Shown one piece after another: positions 24,016 through 35,183 of a stretch of 64,000 bases of DNA. How positions within the stretch are numbered: the stretch's first letter is position 1; each line of letters opens with the position of its first letter. This stretch comes from Lunularia cruciata. Its lineage: Eukaryota; Streptophyta; Marchantiopsida; Lunulariales; Lunulariaceae. A model generated the notes under the pieces. The model was not told the DNA's origin, ran no database searches, and saw only the letters and a program-made list of their open reading frames with translations. The translations under genes and the position numbers were made by a program. The stretch covers positions 18,824,243 through 18,888,242 of the forward strand of contig OX419761.1 in assembly GCA_948567375.1 (NCBI GenBank). The letters run 5' to 3'.

Positions 24016-24690
24016 TATAATAATATAGAGTTAGCAAGAAAGTTAATAGAAGCTAATGAGTTAGTAATCTAAGCTAAATATAAAAAATGAAGTAAAATTA
24101 GCCTAAGAATGTTCTAGAAGCATCAAGGAAGCTTGTGGGTAAAATATTCTAGAAATGCCAAGGAATCTTCTCACCCACTAGGCCAGCAAGGAGCAATCCT
24201 TCTTTAACTCTACGGATTCATTTTAAATGATAATATTGGGGCTTGGTCTTATTTTACCTCATATGTCTTATCTTGGTACGGCTTGAGGAGCTTATCCCAT
24301 TCTTCTTGTTATCCTATGCAGTCAGCTTTCTCTTTAATTATATCTACCCATCCTTTCTTGTTATATTATACAGTCAGCTTGCTCTTTTAATTGTAACTTC
24401 CCATCCTTTCTTGTTATCCTACATGGTCAACTTGCTCTTTAACTCTAACTTCCCAAGGGTAGAGTAACATGTACACCAAGTAAATGACTAGTTTAGCTCA
24501 CAACTTAACTAAGGTGGCTCTTAGAAAGAACCTTCCTTCAAAGCTCCTTGGAAGTCTTATACCCAAGTTATCTAAAAATACCTAAACCATGCTCAAGCTA
24601 GGCATTTGGAGTTTCCTTCACTTGAGAGTCCCAGTGTGATCCTTCCATTCTTGCCTTCCATTCTCCTATTTCTCTCCTTAGTCTTTTACT
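24016..24690 (+). mobile_element. Chromovirus G2 5' LTR, with SR-A nested inside
   Basis: Begins TATAATAATATAGAGTT, aligning base for base with the G3 LTR start at 63334 (TG changed to TA), and ends near GTCTTTTAC at 24689. It keeps the TTCTAGAAGC block and the TTCCATTCTCCTATTTCTCTC 3' region in shorter form. An expanded SR-A copy occupies about 24236-24463, so the insertion followed the LTR. The primer-site remnant (tttgtattagagtgg) follows at 24691. Confidence 0.75.
24236..24463 (+). repeat. SR-A copy 4, with its 3' module triplicated
   Basis: Begins GGGGCTTGGTCTTATTTTACC, continues with TTGGTACGGCTTGAGGAG, then repeats three times a CCATCCTTTCTTGTTAT-type unit followed by a CTACACGGTCAACTTGC-type end, with roughly 60-bp spacing. 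It is located inside the G2 5' LTR. Confidence 0.65.
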
Positions 24691-24719
24691 TTTGTATTAG
24701 AGTGGAGAATGGGATGGAT

Positions 24720-26860
24720 GGAATATATGGATCACCAAATCCTTTCCCCCAAACTATTTTTGTGTCCATGTATTGCTAAAGCATCATTTCACATAGTTCA
24801 TCATTATATGCTTTGGGTATAATTTTTTAAATGTGATCCCCTTGTCAAATGAACCATTGATCCTTCAAATTGTAACTTACAAGGAGCGGTGGATATGTTG
24901 CATTTGTGTGATAACTTAGATAATTGTAAGTAGGTAATTTGGTAGAGTAGTAGTCATGGTAGCAATGCTTGAAGTTATCCTTGCTATGCATCAACAAATT
25001 GAGCACCTTGCTCAATTGTTGGAAGTGAGAGATCATCAATAACAAGAGTATATAGAGAGAGTATTGTTTCAAGAAGAAGAGAAAATTTGAATTCCTAAGC
25101 CAAAAGTATTCAAAGGCAATAATCTATCAAGTGTTATGGAGAATTTCATATTTAATTGTGAAAAATATTTTGAAGTTATAAATCCTCATAATGAACAAAG
25201 ATAGATTCTTTTGGCTGTAGGCCAATTAAATGGAGTGGTAAAACTATGGTGGCAATTTGGTTAAAGCAAGCTCAATGATAGTTTGTTACTCCAATCTTGA
25301 CATGGGAATAATTCAAGATCACAATAATTGGGAGATTACAAGTGGTGAATGTTGCATGAGCAACACAACATAGATTTGTAGAATTAAAGTAAAATGGTTT
25401 TATGATGAGCTACATCACTCAATTCCAAAACACTATAATTCACATTCCAAAAATACAAGAAGTTGAAGATTAGGAATGATTGATGAAGAGCTTGAAGTTA
25501 CATACCAAATTAAAATGAAATGTGATAGCCAAACACTTAGAAGAAGCAATGCAATTGGCTAAGCATTTTGATTCCTTGGTTGCCACAACTAGGTCCTATG
25601 AGCCGGCTTGTCTCTCACTCAAGATGAACCTCTGATGGCTATTATGGTAGCACACCATGGACTTAGAAGGCAAGGAACCTCAACTCCATCATACTCTTCC
25701 AAGGCTAACGCTCTAAGACTCAAGACATTACTCACTAGAGAACTCAATGAGAGAGAGATAATTGCAAATGAAAGGATGATCCATACCTCCTCATCCCTAG
25801 TTTATATACTTGTGAAATAGTTATGGACCAAAGTTATTAATTATTGGAGTAACTCAAGTTACTAGGCTAAAAGTCAAATAAAGTCAAAATGTTAAAAGAA
25901 TATCCATACTCATGGGAATATTCTCCTAAGCATTTAGTCTTATCTTGACCTAACCTTTAAGTCAAGGATTCCTTCACATGGGCTATCTTTGGACTACAGA
26001 AGAATCCAAAATAAAAAGGCTTGTGTGTCCAAGAGTTCTCAACTCTTTCTTCAAAGCCAAACACCTATGAATAATACCAAATCAACAAACTAGAATCCAA
26101 AATAGTGATGTTCATCTTTTCCACTTCTTCTAAAGTAAGGTCTCCTCTATCTTAGCCATGACTAACTTTAGCTAATCATAACTAATATAGGATCCTCCTT
26201 TATCTTTATATAAATAATATCTCTCAAGTATAATAATATCAATAAAATAAAATATGTAATAAAATATATAATAATAATAAAATAAAATACTATATAACAA
26301 ATAATATCTCTCAAAATAGTGGTGCTCATCTATTCCACTTTTTCTAAAGTAAAGTCTCCTCTATCTTAGCCATTTTAACTTTAGCTACTCATAACCAATG
26401 TAGCACCATCCTTTATCTTTGTATAAATAATATCTCTCAAGTATTTATAATATCAAACTAAATATCACAATAGCACATAAATGCACAAATTGGTGTTACA
26501 ATCCTGACTTAGACCTCCACAAAACCTACAAACACAAGCAAAGGAGACAGTATAGATGGCAGCAATGGAGATTGATGCTATCTAATGGAGACTAGTTGGT
26601 ACTATAAATAGAGAAAATATTATGACAAAAGGTGATTCTTTTATTGTGCCTAAATTGGATATCATATTACAAAATGTCCAAATAAAAATAGATGACCTTG
26701 ATCCATTACACAAATGACTTTTATAGAACATGAGTATCAAAAAGACCAAGAATCTTAGTAGGAGATATGAAGTCACTTATTAGGAACTTGATTTATTCCA
26801 ATGAGATTGAAGGCTTGACTTATAAGTTTAATACACTTGTAAGGTATGATATCCATTAGT
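24720..26860 (+). pseudogene. G2 gag relic, split by LTR-C repeat
   Basis: The first block (24720-24930) matches the leader ORF of G1 and G3 (NGMDGIYGSPNPFPPN). Gag-like sequence follows from 24960 with many stops, is cut at about 25598 by an LTR-C copy, and resumes after 26500 with the AAMEIDAI region also found in G1 gag. Non-functional. Confidence 0.65.
25599..26500. repeat. LTR-C-like repeat, copy 2, nested in G2 gag
   Basis: About 900 bp inserted in gag. It starts TGAGCC and ends GTTACA. Flanks read gTCCT on the left and aTCCT on the right, a possible 4-5 bp target duplication. It shares the landmarks listed for 21532-22232. The interior carries an AATAAAATA-rich run (26230-26300) and a second partial copy of the CTATCTTAGCCAT-to-CTCTCAAGTAT block, so about 180 bp is duplicated within it. 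Confidence 0.65.
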
Positions 26861-26869
26861 GACTATAAG

Positions 26870-28430
26870 ATTTTGGTTGATTGTGGGAGTTTAAGAATTT
26901 TATATCTATGTAATTAGAAAAAGAATTATATATTCCCATCAAGCTAGTATTTGGCAATAAATTGATGACAACAGATTGTAAAAAAGCTTTTGCATTCCAT
27001 ACCTCACAACTTGTTACTTTCAAGATTGGGAAGGAGTATTCAAAGAGTATGAGGTTTGTAATAGCTCCCTTACACTATGATGTCATTTTAGGTCTTTCTT
27101 GGCTTGAATGCTATACGGTTCAATTTGATTGGGCTTGATGATAAATTCAAAGATAACACCAAGGTAAGAATTATAGATTAGATTGTTTGGCACCTTTGAG
27201 TAAGACACCTACAAATATTCAATCTAAGATGGGAAGTTTGTCAATATAGCAGTTGAAGAGTAAGCTTTGGAATATACTTATGTTTTTGTAATGTAGACAA
27301 GTCAATTATGCAAGGAGAACCTGATGAGGATCAAAAGCCTCATCAAGCAATCATTGATTAAATAGTTGAAGGTTTGTAGATGTGTTTATGGAAAATATTT
27401 TGGAAATTTTACCTTCTAATTATACTATACCTTCCAAGATTAAGCTTTTTCCAAGGAGCACTCTAGTGAATAAACAAAACTATCAACTCTTAGCAAAGAG
27501 TTAGAAGAGTTCCAAAAAACATTAATTAAGTTGTTGGAGAAGGAATTTATGAGATATAATACATCTCCTTGGGGAGCACCAGTATTCTTTGTACCAAAGA
27601 TAGATGGAGGACATTTGTTTTTATATTGACTATCATGGTCTCAATAAACAAATCATGAAGAATATGTATCCCTCACCTTGAATTGATGACTTGTTGGATC
27701 AATTGAGTGGAGCATGATACTTCTCCAAGCAAGATCATTGATATGGCAATTGGTAGATTCCCATTGATAGGGAGGATGTGCAAAAAATTACCTTTAACCC
27801 AAGGTATGGGCATTTTAAGTGGAAAGTTCTACCTTTTGTGTCACTTGTGTTTCAGCAATTTTCATAGATCAAATACATTGGATGTTGGATAGGTTATTGG
27901 GTCACTATGTGGTGGTGTTCTTAGATGATATTTTAGTCTATAATATGACATTTTAATACACAATAAGACAAAGATAGAACACATGAATCATGTATGAGAA
28001 GTCTTAAGATGACAATGTGAATAGACGTTTTGCTACAAGAAGTCAATATGAGAAGTCTTAAGATGACAATGTAAATAGACGTTTTGCTACAAGAAGTCAA
28101 ATTGTGATGGAAGTTTGGGCATTTAATGGATTAATGAGTTTTTACCAATGGTTTATCCACTATTATGCTCATGTGCTTACACCATTTATTGATAGCTTGG
28201 CAAATTCATCAAAATTTTCATGGACCACAAAGCACAAAGAAATGTTCAAGAAATTGAAGCATATGGTGTCCTCAAAACCCATCCTCCAACCATACAATCC
28301 TCAACTACCTTGTATGATTGATTTTTATGCTTGTAACTTTGCCATTAGAATGATGTTGCAACATGAATTTTTATATGGCTTACATCTCATTGCCTTTGTA
28401 TCTTGCCAACTAAATACAATATAAAAGGAT
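26870..28430 (+). pseudogene. G2 protease-RT relic
   Basis: Protease relic near 26876 (VDCGSLRILYL region), with the SMRFVIAPLHYDVILGL counterpart near 27045-27110. RT begins about 27420; RLIDFLDQL-like and FSKQDH-like parts are broken. The V-F-L-D-D-I-L box is visible near 27920 (tggtggtgttcttagatgat). RT thumb and connection lie at 28104-28424 (AFNGLMSFYQWFIHYYAHV, MVSSKPILQPYNPQLP), which pairs with G1 33822-34142. A 54-bp tandem duplication lies just before it. Confidence 0.75.
27993..28100. repeat. 54-bp tandem duplication
   Basis: Two adjacent copies (27993-28046, 28047-28100) beginning TATGAGAAGTCTTAAGATGA, differing at about one position. It lies inside G2 RT. 54 is a multiple of 3, so it does not itself shift the frame. 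Confidence 0.9.
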
Positions 28431-28779
28431 TATTTTGCCTAAAATTGAGAACTATTGGAAATGGTATATACCACAAAGGTATAGAGATATTATCTCTTTG
28501 GGAAACACGTGATCATGCAAACTGATCACAACCCTTTGTTGCAGACCTTACATTTGGAGCACATGAAGATTTGACATCATTGGTAGGAAAAACAACTATA
28601 GTTATTTGACATCAAGCTTGAATATAAACATGGCAGGTTTTATGTCATTCCCAATGCACTATTAAAATATCTTGATTTGAAGATTTTTCTTGAATCTCCT
28701 ATGATAGAAGTAAACACCATAAACCAACTCAAAGGTACACATAGAGTTCAAGACTACTTTACAAGACACCTTCTTTCAA

Positions 28780-29640
28780 TTGGTTAAAAGTTGTCTTGCA
28801 ATGCATGAAAATGAGTACCAAAATTTTTCCTCTAAAGAAGGTCTTCTATTTTGTGAGAACCGGATCTATGTTCCAGCTATGGATGACCTCCAACTTATAT
28901 GGCTTCAAGAAACCCATGACTTACTAATTGCTGGTCATTTGGGTGTGGAAAAAACCTTGAGTACCCTCTAATGTCAATTGTGGTGGCCAAACATAGCACA
29001 AGAAGTTTGAGAGTTTTTTTGATCTTGTGAGAGTTGCCAATGCAACAAGACAAGCAACCAAAACCCAAGTGGACTACTTCAACCACTTCCTATTCCAACT
29101 GCCCAATGGGAACATGTAAGTCTTGACCTCATCACATCCTTGCCTAAAAAGGATCATGGCCATACATCCATTGTGGTGTTTGTTGATAAACTTAGCAATC
29201 ATATTCACTTAGCACCCATTGTGGATACCATGGATGCTCCAATGCTAGCCAAGATATGCCTTGGCACTACCTTCAAGCACCATGGAATACCAATGGTTCT
29301 TATCTCCATCTATGATCCTCAATTCATCGGTAAAGTTAGCAAGCGCTCTTCAAGCTACTTAGCATTGAGCTTGCTTGTCTATAGCCTAATATCCTCAAAT
29401 TGATGGGAAAGAAAAAATCTCAAATTGCACCTTGGAAGATATGCTTTGTGTCTTTGTCAACATTCACCATACCAATTGGGATGCTTGTCTTGCAGCCGCC
29501 AAGTTTGCCTACAATAATTCCAAGCAAGTAAGCATTGAGTTCTCTCCCTTCTAACTTAATCTAGACCAACTTGTTCTAGATCCTCTTCTTAATCTCTTCA
29601 CATCTCACATTCTTCATACCTCTACCTCCTTGTCCACTTT
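28780..29640 (+). pseudogene. G2 integrase relic
   Basis: 28780-28971 encodes the stretch up to the zinc-binding domain (LIWLQETHDLLIAGHLGVEKT). Then come CESCQCNK, WEHVSLDLITSLPKK with the first catalytic Asp, IVVFVDKLSNHIHLAP and FKHHGIPMVLIS with the second (29140-29330). After frameshifts, AAKFAYNNSKQ-like sequence lies near 29490. Two or more stops interrupt it. Confidence 0.75.
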
Positions 29641-29944
29641 ATCTATCCTTACAATGATCCAAGTCTCATCTTCACGCTGCTCAAATCAGCAAAAGCAATA
29701 TGATGATCAGAATTGTCATGATCTCATCTTTTAATTAGGTGATAAGATCATACTTTCTCTTTATAACCTTCTTCTGACATTGGATACCCAAGTTTGTAAA
29801 CTTGCTTCTAATTGAATAGGTTCATTTGATGTTACTTAGATCATTTCTCCTATTACCTATTGACTTGCCTTGCTTAGTCATATGCGGATCAATCTTGTCT
29901 TCTAGATTTCAAAGTTAAAACCCTTTGTTTTTAATTTATCTTCC

Positions 29945-30140
29945 TTTTTTCACTTGTGTCCAACCTCCTCTTCTTCCCATCCTTATCAACAATCACAAGG
30001 AATACAAAGTTGATTGTACTTTCATGTGATGACATCCAACTTGAACGCCAATGACATAGAGAATATAAGGACTTTTGGAAATGGTATCCCCTTTACAATG
30101 GCACATAGGAGCCCATTTCTCATCTCCATAATGCACAAAT
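29945..30140 (+). pseudogene. G2 chromodomain relic
   Basis: HKEYKVDCTF at about 29995 is followed, after a frameshift, by a KDFWKWYPLYNGT segment and a stop just before EPISHLHNA. This is the same layout as the open chromodomain of G1, which places G2 in the chromovirus branch. Confidence 0.65.
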
Positions 30141-30204
30141 GGCCATCCAAGATTTGTAATATTCTATGGCAATGAGGATGTCACCAGCTAGCTATAGAGG
30201 TATA

Positions 30205-30605
30205 TATTATAATATGGAATTAACTAAAAATTTAATAGAAGCTAATGAGTTAGTAGTCTTAGCTAAATTTAGCAAAAGGAAGTAGATCTAGCCTAAGAAT
30301 GTTCTAGAAACATCAAGGAAGCTTGTTGGTAGAATATGTACCCAAGAAGCTTCTTGGTGAGAAGCTTCTAGGAACCTTCCAAGGGTAGAGTAACTTATAT
30401 GCCAAGCTAACAGCCAGGTTAACTTGCACTTTAAGTAAGGTGGCTCTTAGAAGGAACCTTCCTTGGAAACTCCTTGGGAGTCTTGTACCCAAGTTACCAA
30501 TAAATACCCAAAACATTCTCAATCTAGACATTTTTAGTTTCTTTCACTTGAGATTCCCAATGTGATTTTCCATTTTGGCTTTCCATTCTCCTATTTCTCT
30601 TCTTG
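30205..30605 (+). mobile_element. G2 3' LTR, truncated at its end
   Basis: Begins TATTATAATATGG, shares with the 5' LTR the GAAGCTAATGAGTTAGTA segment, CCAAGGGTAGAGTAAC, GGTGGCTCTTAGAA and TTCCATTCTCCTATTTCTCT, and stops matching at about 30605, some 15-20 bp short of the expected end. No target duplication is found. Beyond it the LINE-A resumes about 700 bp further on than expected, so a deletion removed the LTR end and LINE RT core together. Confidence 0.7.
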
Positions 30606-31600
30606 TGATAGCTTTCATTATTAGCTTAGAGACCTTGGGTTTAGAAGTCCAAACTTTTAAGTGCATGGTTTGGAGTACACATACAACCCCCACTCCCTTA
30701 GAATTCCTATTGGGATTCCAATTCCCAATAGTAGGATTGAGTGTATTGGGCTCTCTCCTAAGAGAAGATGATATTTGTAGGGCATTTATCTCAAATGCCT
30801 TGGTGTAGGCTAAATCATAGGCTCATTTCCTCTCTCTCACTTGAGGAATACCCAAGGGGCCTACTCCATCCTTATGTGATTTAATGTCCCTAGAGCCTCC
30901 TATCTTACCCATTCATAAACTCCCATAGAGGTATTCCTTCCATATCTACATGCCTTTGATTGCACTATGTCCATACCTTCTCCACTCTATTAGGGCCATG
31001 CATGGTCTCACAATGATCAAACAAGTGGTGTGGACTTTAAAAATCTGTCCTCATAGCCATGGGAGGCTATGGTATCATATTGCAAGAGGTGATTACATCA
31101 ATAGCATATTTAGAAGCATTGTTACTAGTGGCTCCTTATTGGCAGATAGGTTTGTACACAAGGATCATTGTTCCTTATTGGCATCTATAACAATAGTTGA
31201 TTTTGGTACCCATGCCTTTCAATCATATCTTTTGTTGGCTAGTGACCTATTGCCAATACTTGCATGCACAACATTACCCCATTTGGTTGACTTTGTATCC
31301 TTGGACTCTATGAAGATTCAAGTAGATCTTAATGAGTGTATGCACTTTCCCACCCTTACTAAAATCTTCATTGATGTGCATGTACTCGATGAGAAATAGG
31401 ATTCTCTTTGTGGAGAGAAAGGGTTTGGTGCTTGGCTTAGTCTCTCCTTTGATTGAGTACTTTTACCACAACACTCTATCTATGATTAGGATTACTATAT
31501 CTAGCACTTTTAAGGCTACCAAACTAGTGTGCATGCAATTTTACATACTTCACACATGGTATCTATATTGGATGTTGTACATAGGTAGAGAGCCCACCAT
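30606..31600 (+). mobile_element. LINE-A copy 1, segment 2 (RT thumb and downstream)
   Basis: Broken frames match the minus copy at 48450-49460: GLEVQTFKCMVW, then GFQFPIVGLSVLGSLLREDD against the GLRVLxSPLREDDF of the other copy, and later a long region (30950-31400) with DDLLPILACTTLPHLVDFVSLDS. The adjoining text across the G1 insertion reads AGAGCCCACCAT / AGTTCATGATGCT and matches the uninterrupted copy at about 48465. Confidence 0.7.
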
Positions 31601-32000
31601 TGTAAAAGACCAAATCCAAGAAGAGAAATAAGAGAATGGAAACTCACATTAGGACACTTGAATGAGGGAAAACTCTAAATGCCTAGCATGAACTTTGGCT
31701 TTGGTATTTATAGGGATCATACAAGGCCCTTGAGAAGCTTCTCAAGAAGCTTCCTCGAGCCACTTTCTTAGAGTGCAAGCCAAGTTAACTAGGAAGCTTC
31801 CTTCTAGAAGCCGCCTACTTGGCGTGCAAGCTAAGCTAGTTGGAAGCTTCTAGAAGCTACTTACTTGAGGTGCAAGCTAAGCTAGCCGGGAAGCTTCCCA
31901 AGAAGCTTCCTATATACTTCCGGAATATTCTAGGCTAATTTGTCTTATGTGCTACTTTGTAAGCCTGACTAACTTCGTCGCTAAACTCCATATTGTTACA
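31601..32000 (-). mobile_element. G1 3' LTR
   Basis: TGTAAAAGAC...TATTGTTACA on the plus strand. It carries a TATAAATA box on the minus strand (complement of 31705-31712) and several GAAGCTTC units. The stretch at 31843-31855 is a perfect three-unit heat-shock-type element, GAAnnTTCnnGAA. Confidence 0.95.
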
Positions 32001-32015
32001 TATTCCCCCGCCGCT
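32001..32015 (-). promoter_or_regulatory. G1 polypurine tract
   Basis: The complement reads cggcgggggaata directly against the LTR start. A G-rich purine run in this position primes plus-strand DNA synthesis in LTR elements. Confidence 0.75.
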
Positions 32016-32077
32016 AGTTGGTGATGTCCTCGTTGCCAGTGAAGGTCCAAAGTCCTAGATGGCCGTCTATGCATTTT

Positions 32078-32230
32078 GGAGGTGAGAAAAAGGTTCCCAT
32101 GTGGCATCATGAAGGGGATACCCTTTCCAAAGGACCTTGTACTCCGTATGTTGGCAACGGCCTTGTTGAATATGGCAATGTGCAAGAATACAATCAACTT
32201 TGTACTCCTCATGATCATTAATAGTGACAG
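32078..32230 (-). pseudogene. G1 chromodomain
   Basis: An uninterrupted minus-strand frame with EEYKVDCIL, a linker CHIQQGRCQHTEYKV, then LWKGYPLHDATWEP. The Tyr, Trp-Lys-Gly-Tyr and Thr-Trp-Glu-Pro positions match chromodomains at the integrase C-terminus of plant chromoviruses, which bind histone marks and direct integration. The domain is open, but the polyprotein upstream is not. Confidence 0.75.
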
Positions 32231-32271
32231 GAAGAGGGGGAGGTTGGACTCAAGAGAAAAAGAAAGAGGGG

Positions 32272-33297
32272 TTAGAAACAAAGGGTTTCAACTTGGAAAT
32301 ATGAAAGACAGGATGGATACACATGTGACAAGGCAAGGCAAGTCAATAAGACAAGAAAGACAATTTGGATGATATCAAAGGGTTCTATCCAATTAGGGGG
32401 AAGTGGGAGAGGGAGGTTACTAGAGGATAGCATGACTTTCTCACCGACTTCAAAGGTGAGATCACGATGATGGTGGTCTGCATATTGTTTTTGGCGATTT
32501 TGAGCAACAAGGAAGTGAGACTTGGCTTGTTGGAGAGATTGGGATATAATGGTCAAGAATGTAAAAGTATGAGGAACCTAAGATGTAGGTGGAGCAAGCA
32601 AAGAATCTGGAACAAGCGGATCTTTGCCAAAATTGAGAAAGAAAGGAGAAAATTTGGTGCTTGCTTGTTTGGAATTGTTGTAGGCAAATTCTACAGCTGC
32701 AAGACATTTGTCCCGATTAGTATGGTGGACATTGACAAAGGCGTGCAACATATCCTCTAATGTATGATTTTCACATTCAGTTTGTCCATCAATTTGAGGA
32801 TCATAGACCATGGACAAAGCAAGCTTGGTACCGAGTATCTGGAAGATTGCTTGCCAAAACTTCCCGATAAATCAAGGATCACGGTCGGAGATGAGTACAT
32901 GTGGCATCCCATGATGCTTGAAGACATTGTCGAAGTAGATTTGCACTAAGGTTGGAGCATCCACGATATCACAGGTTAGTGCCAAGCGGATTTGCTTACT
33001 AAGCTTATCCGCAAACACCACGATTGCGGTGTGTCCATGTTTTGTCTTTGGCAAGGATGTGATGAGATCCAAGCTCACATGCTCCCAACAAGTGGATGGA
33101 ATGGCAAGTGGTTGAAGGAGTCCACTCGGCTTCTCGTTGCTGGCCTTGTTACGTTGGCAGCTCTCATACAATCGGACAAATTCTTGAACATCTCGTGTCA
33201 TGTTGGGCCTCCACCATTGACATTGGAAGGTACCCAAGGTCTTGTCCACACCCATGTAACCAGTGATGGGTAAATCATGGGCTTCTTGAAGGCGCAT
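32272..33297 (-). pseudogene. G1 integrase relic
   Basis: The frame at 32872-33297 (141 codons) runs from AHDLPITGYMGVDKTLGTF through YESCQRNKA (zinc-binding Cys pair), CWEHVSLDLITSLPK (catalytic Asp), IVVFADKLSKQ and HHGMPHVLISDRDP (second catalytic Asp). One in-frame stop at 32872 separates it from 32578-32817, the same frame, with YDPQIDGQTECENHTLED (catalytic Glu) and AVEFAYNNSKQ. The C-terminal strand region, DHHHRDLTFEVGEKVMLSS, is in another frame at 32272-32556. Confidence 0.85.
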
Positions 33298-33821
33298 AAG
33301 TCAAAGATCACCTTTAGCTGGAACATAGATCCGATCCTCATGGAATAAAAGGTCCTCCTTGATGGAGAAGGTGTTTTACTCCTTACCGCATGCCATAAGA
33401 CAACCATGTACCATTTGGAAGAAGGGATCTTGGTGTAGAGCTGACTGAAACTTGTTTTAGATCTTGGAGTCAATTGACACCGTTGAAATTGCCATTGTGA
33501 TGAGAGGAAGAGACTTCAAATTAGGTTGTCGTGATAAAGCATCAGGGATGACATGGAACCGACCTGGTTTGTACTCAAGTTTGATGTTATATAGTTGGAG
33601 TTGTTCCTCCCATCAATAATGTCGACTCCTCATGTGTTCCAAGTGTAAGGTCTGCAACAATGGTTTGTGATCAATTTGCATGATCACTTGTTTCCCCAAG
33701 AGGTAATGCCTCCATACCTTGGTGGCGTTTACCATTGCAAGTTGTTCTTGATCTTGAGCAGAGAAGTTTTGTTCAACCTTATTGAGTCAGCGAGACACAA
33801 CGGCAATGGGATGGAGTACAT

Positions 33822-35093
33822 CTAGGAATTCTTGTGCAGCACGGCTACAATTGCAAAGTTAGAAGCATCAAAATCAACCACACGGGGTAGTTGAGGATCA
33901 TATGGTTGAAGAATTGGTCTTGAAGACACCATATGCTTTAACTTCTGGAATGCTTCTTCATGTTGGGTGGTCCACTGGAAGCTCGAGGTCTTTCCCAAGA
34001 GGTCAGTCAATGGTGTAGCCACATGAGCATAATAATCGATGAACCATCGGTAAAAACTGGCCAATCCATTGAATGCTAGTACTTCTATAGCATCCTTTGG
34101 GGTAGGCCAATCAATTATGGCCTTGATCTTCTCTACTTCCATCTTGATCCCCTCTTATGAGATCTTATGACCCAAGAAGGTAACCTCCTTCTGCCAAAAG
34201 GCACACTTCGACCTCTTGCAGTAAAATTTCCATTGTCATAGTCGTCTTAGGACTTCTCGCACATGGTTCACTTGTTCTGCCTCTGTCTTACTATAAATTA
34301 AGATATCATCCAAGAACACCACCACAGACCAATCCAATAGTCCATCCAACAACCTATGCAGCTAATCCAAGAAGACTGTTGGAGCATTAGTGAGTCCAAA
34401 AGGTAGAACTCACCACTCAAAATGCCCATACCTTGTATGAAAGGCAGTCTTTTGCACATCCTCTCTATCAATAGGAATTTTCCAATAGCCACTGCAAAGA
34501 TCCAACTTGGAAAAGTAGCGTGCTCTTCTTAGTTGATCAACCAAGTCATTGACCCGAGGCAAGGGATATGCATTCTTCACGGTTTGCTTATTGAGCCCAC
34601 GGTAATCAATACAAAAACAAAGTCCTCCATCCTTCTTTGGAACAAATAGTACCGGTGCTTCCCAAGGAGAGGTATTATGTCGCATGAAGTCCTTCTCCAA
34701 CAACTCCATAAGTGTTGTTTGCAACTCCTCCAACTCCTTTGGTGAAAGCCAATAGATCGGTCTACTCACTAGAGTACTCCCTAGCAATAACTTGATCTTG
34801 AAGGGCATACCTCGATCGGAGGGTAATCCCTTTGGCAGATCATCCAGAAACACGTCCGCAAACTCCTTAACTATCCAATCAACCATTGCTTGATGAGGCT
34901 CTTGGTCCTCCACAGATTGTTCTTGTGCAATTGGCTTGATCCACACCGCAAATACAGACTTATCTTCCTCCAAGGCTTGCTCTATGGCTGCTTTGCTAAC
35001 AAACTTCCCTTCTAGGGACTCATTTTTCTTCCAAGCTTGCTCCATGGTTGCTTTCTTGGCAAACTTCCCATCTTGGGACTCCACTCCCTTCAA
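33822..35093 (-). pseudogene. G1 reverse transcriptase-RNase H relic
   Basis: A single frame over 33822-35093 is interrupted only by stops at 34410, 34362, 34236 and 34155. It contains the conserved RT series: [89 protein letters not shown], the VFLDDILIYSK active-site box near 34290-34320, and AFNGLASFYRWFI. RNase H continues left of 33822 in broken form (TLHLEHMRSRH-like near 33620-33660). Each stop is one C-to-T or G-to-A step from a sense codon. Confidence 0.9.
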
Positions 35094-35140
35094 GGTTTGT
35101 TCTATGGCTACCTTCTTGACAAACTTCCCATCTTGGGACT
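34961..35140 (-). repeat. Three tandem 60-bp units in the G1 PR-RT linker
   Basis: Units at 34961-35020, 35021-35080 and 35081-35140 each encode 20 residues of the form SQDGKFxKKxxxEQxxKxxE. Spacing is exactly 60 bp, so the frame is kept. G2 has a single related unit near 27225-27290. Confidence 0.85.
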
Positions 35141-35183
35141 GACTATTCTTAGGTGTCTTACTCAGAGGTGCTGGACAACCTAA

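Noticed and set aside
30950..31399. 149-codon frame as a candidate host gene
   Set aside because: It aligns in order with the LINE-A copy on the minus strand at 48450-49100 and continues across the G1 insertion.
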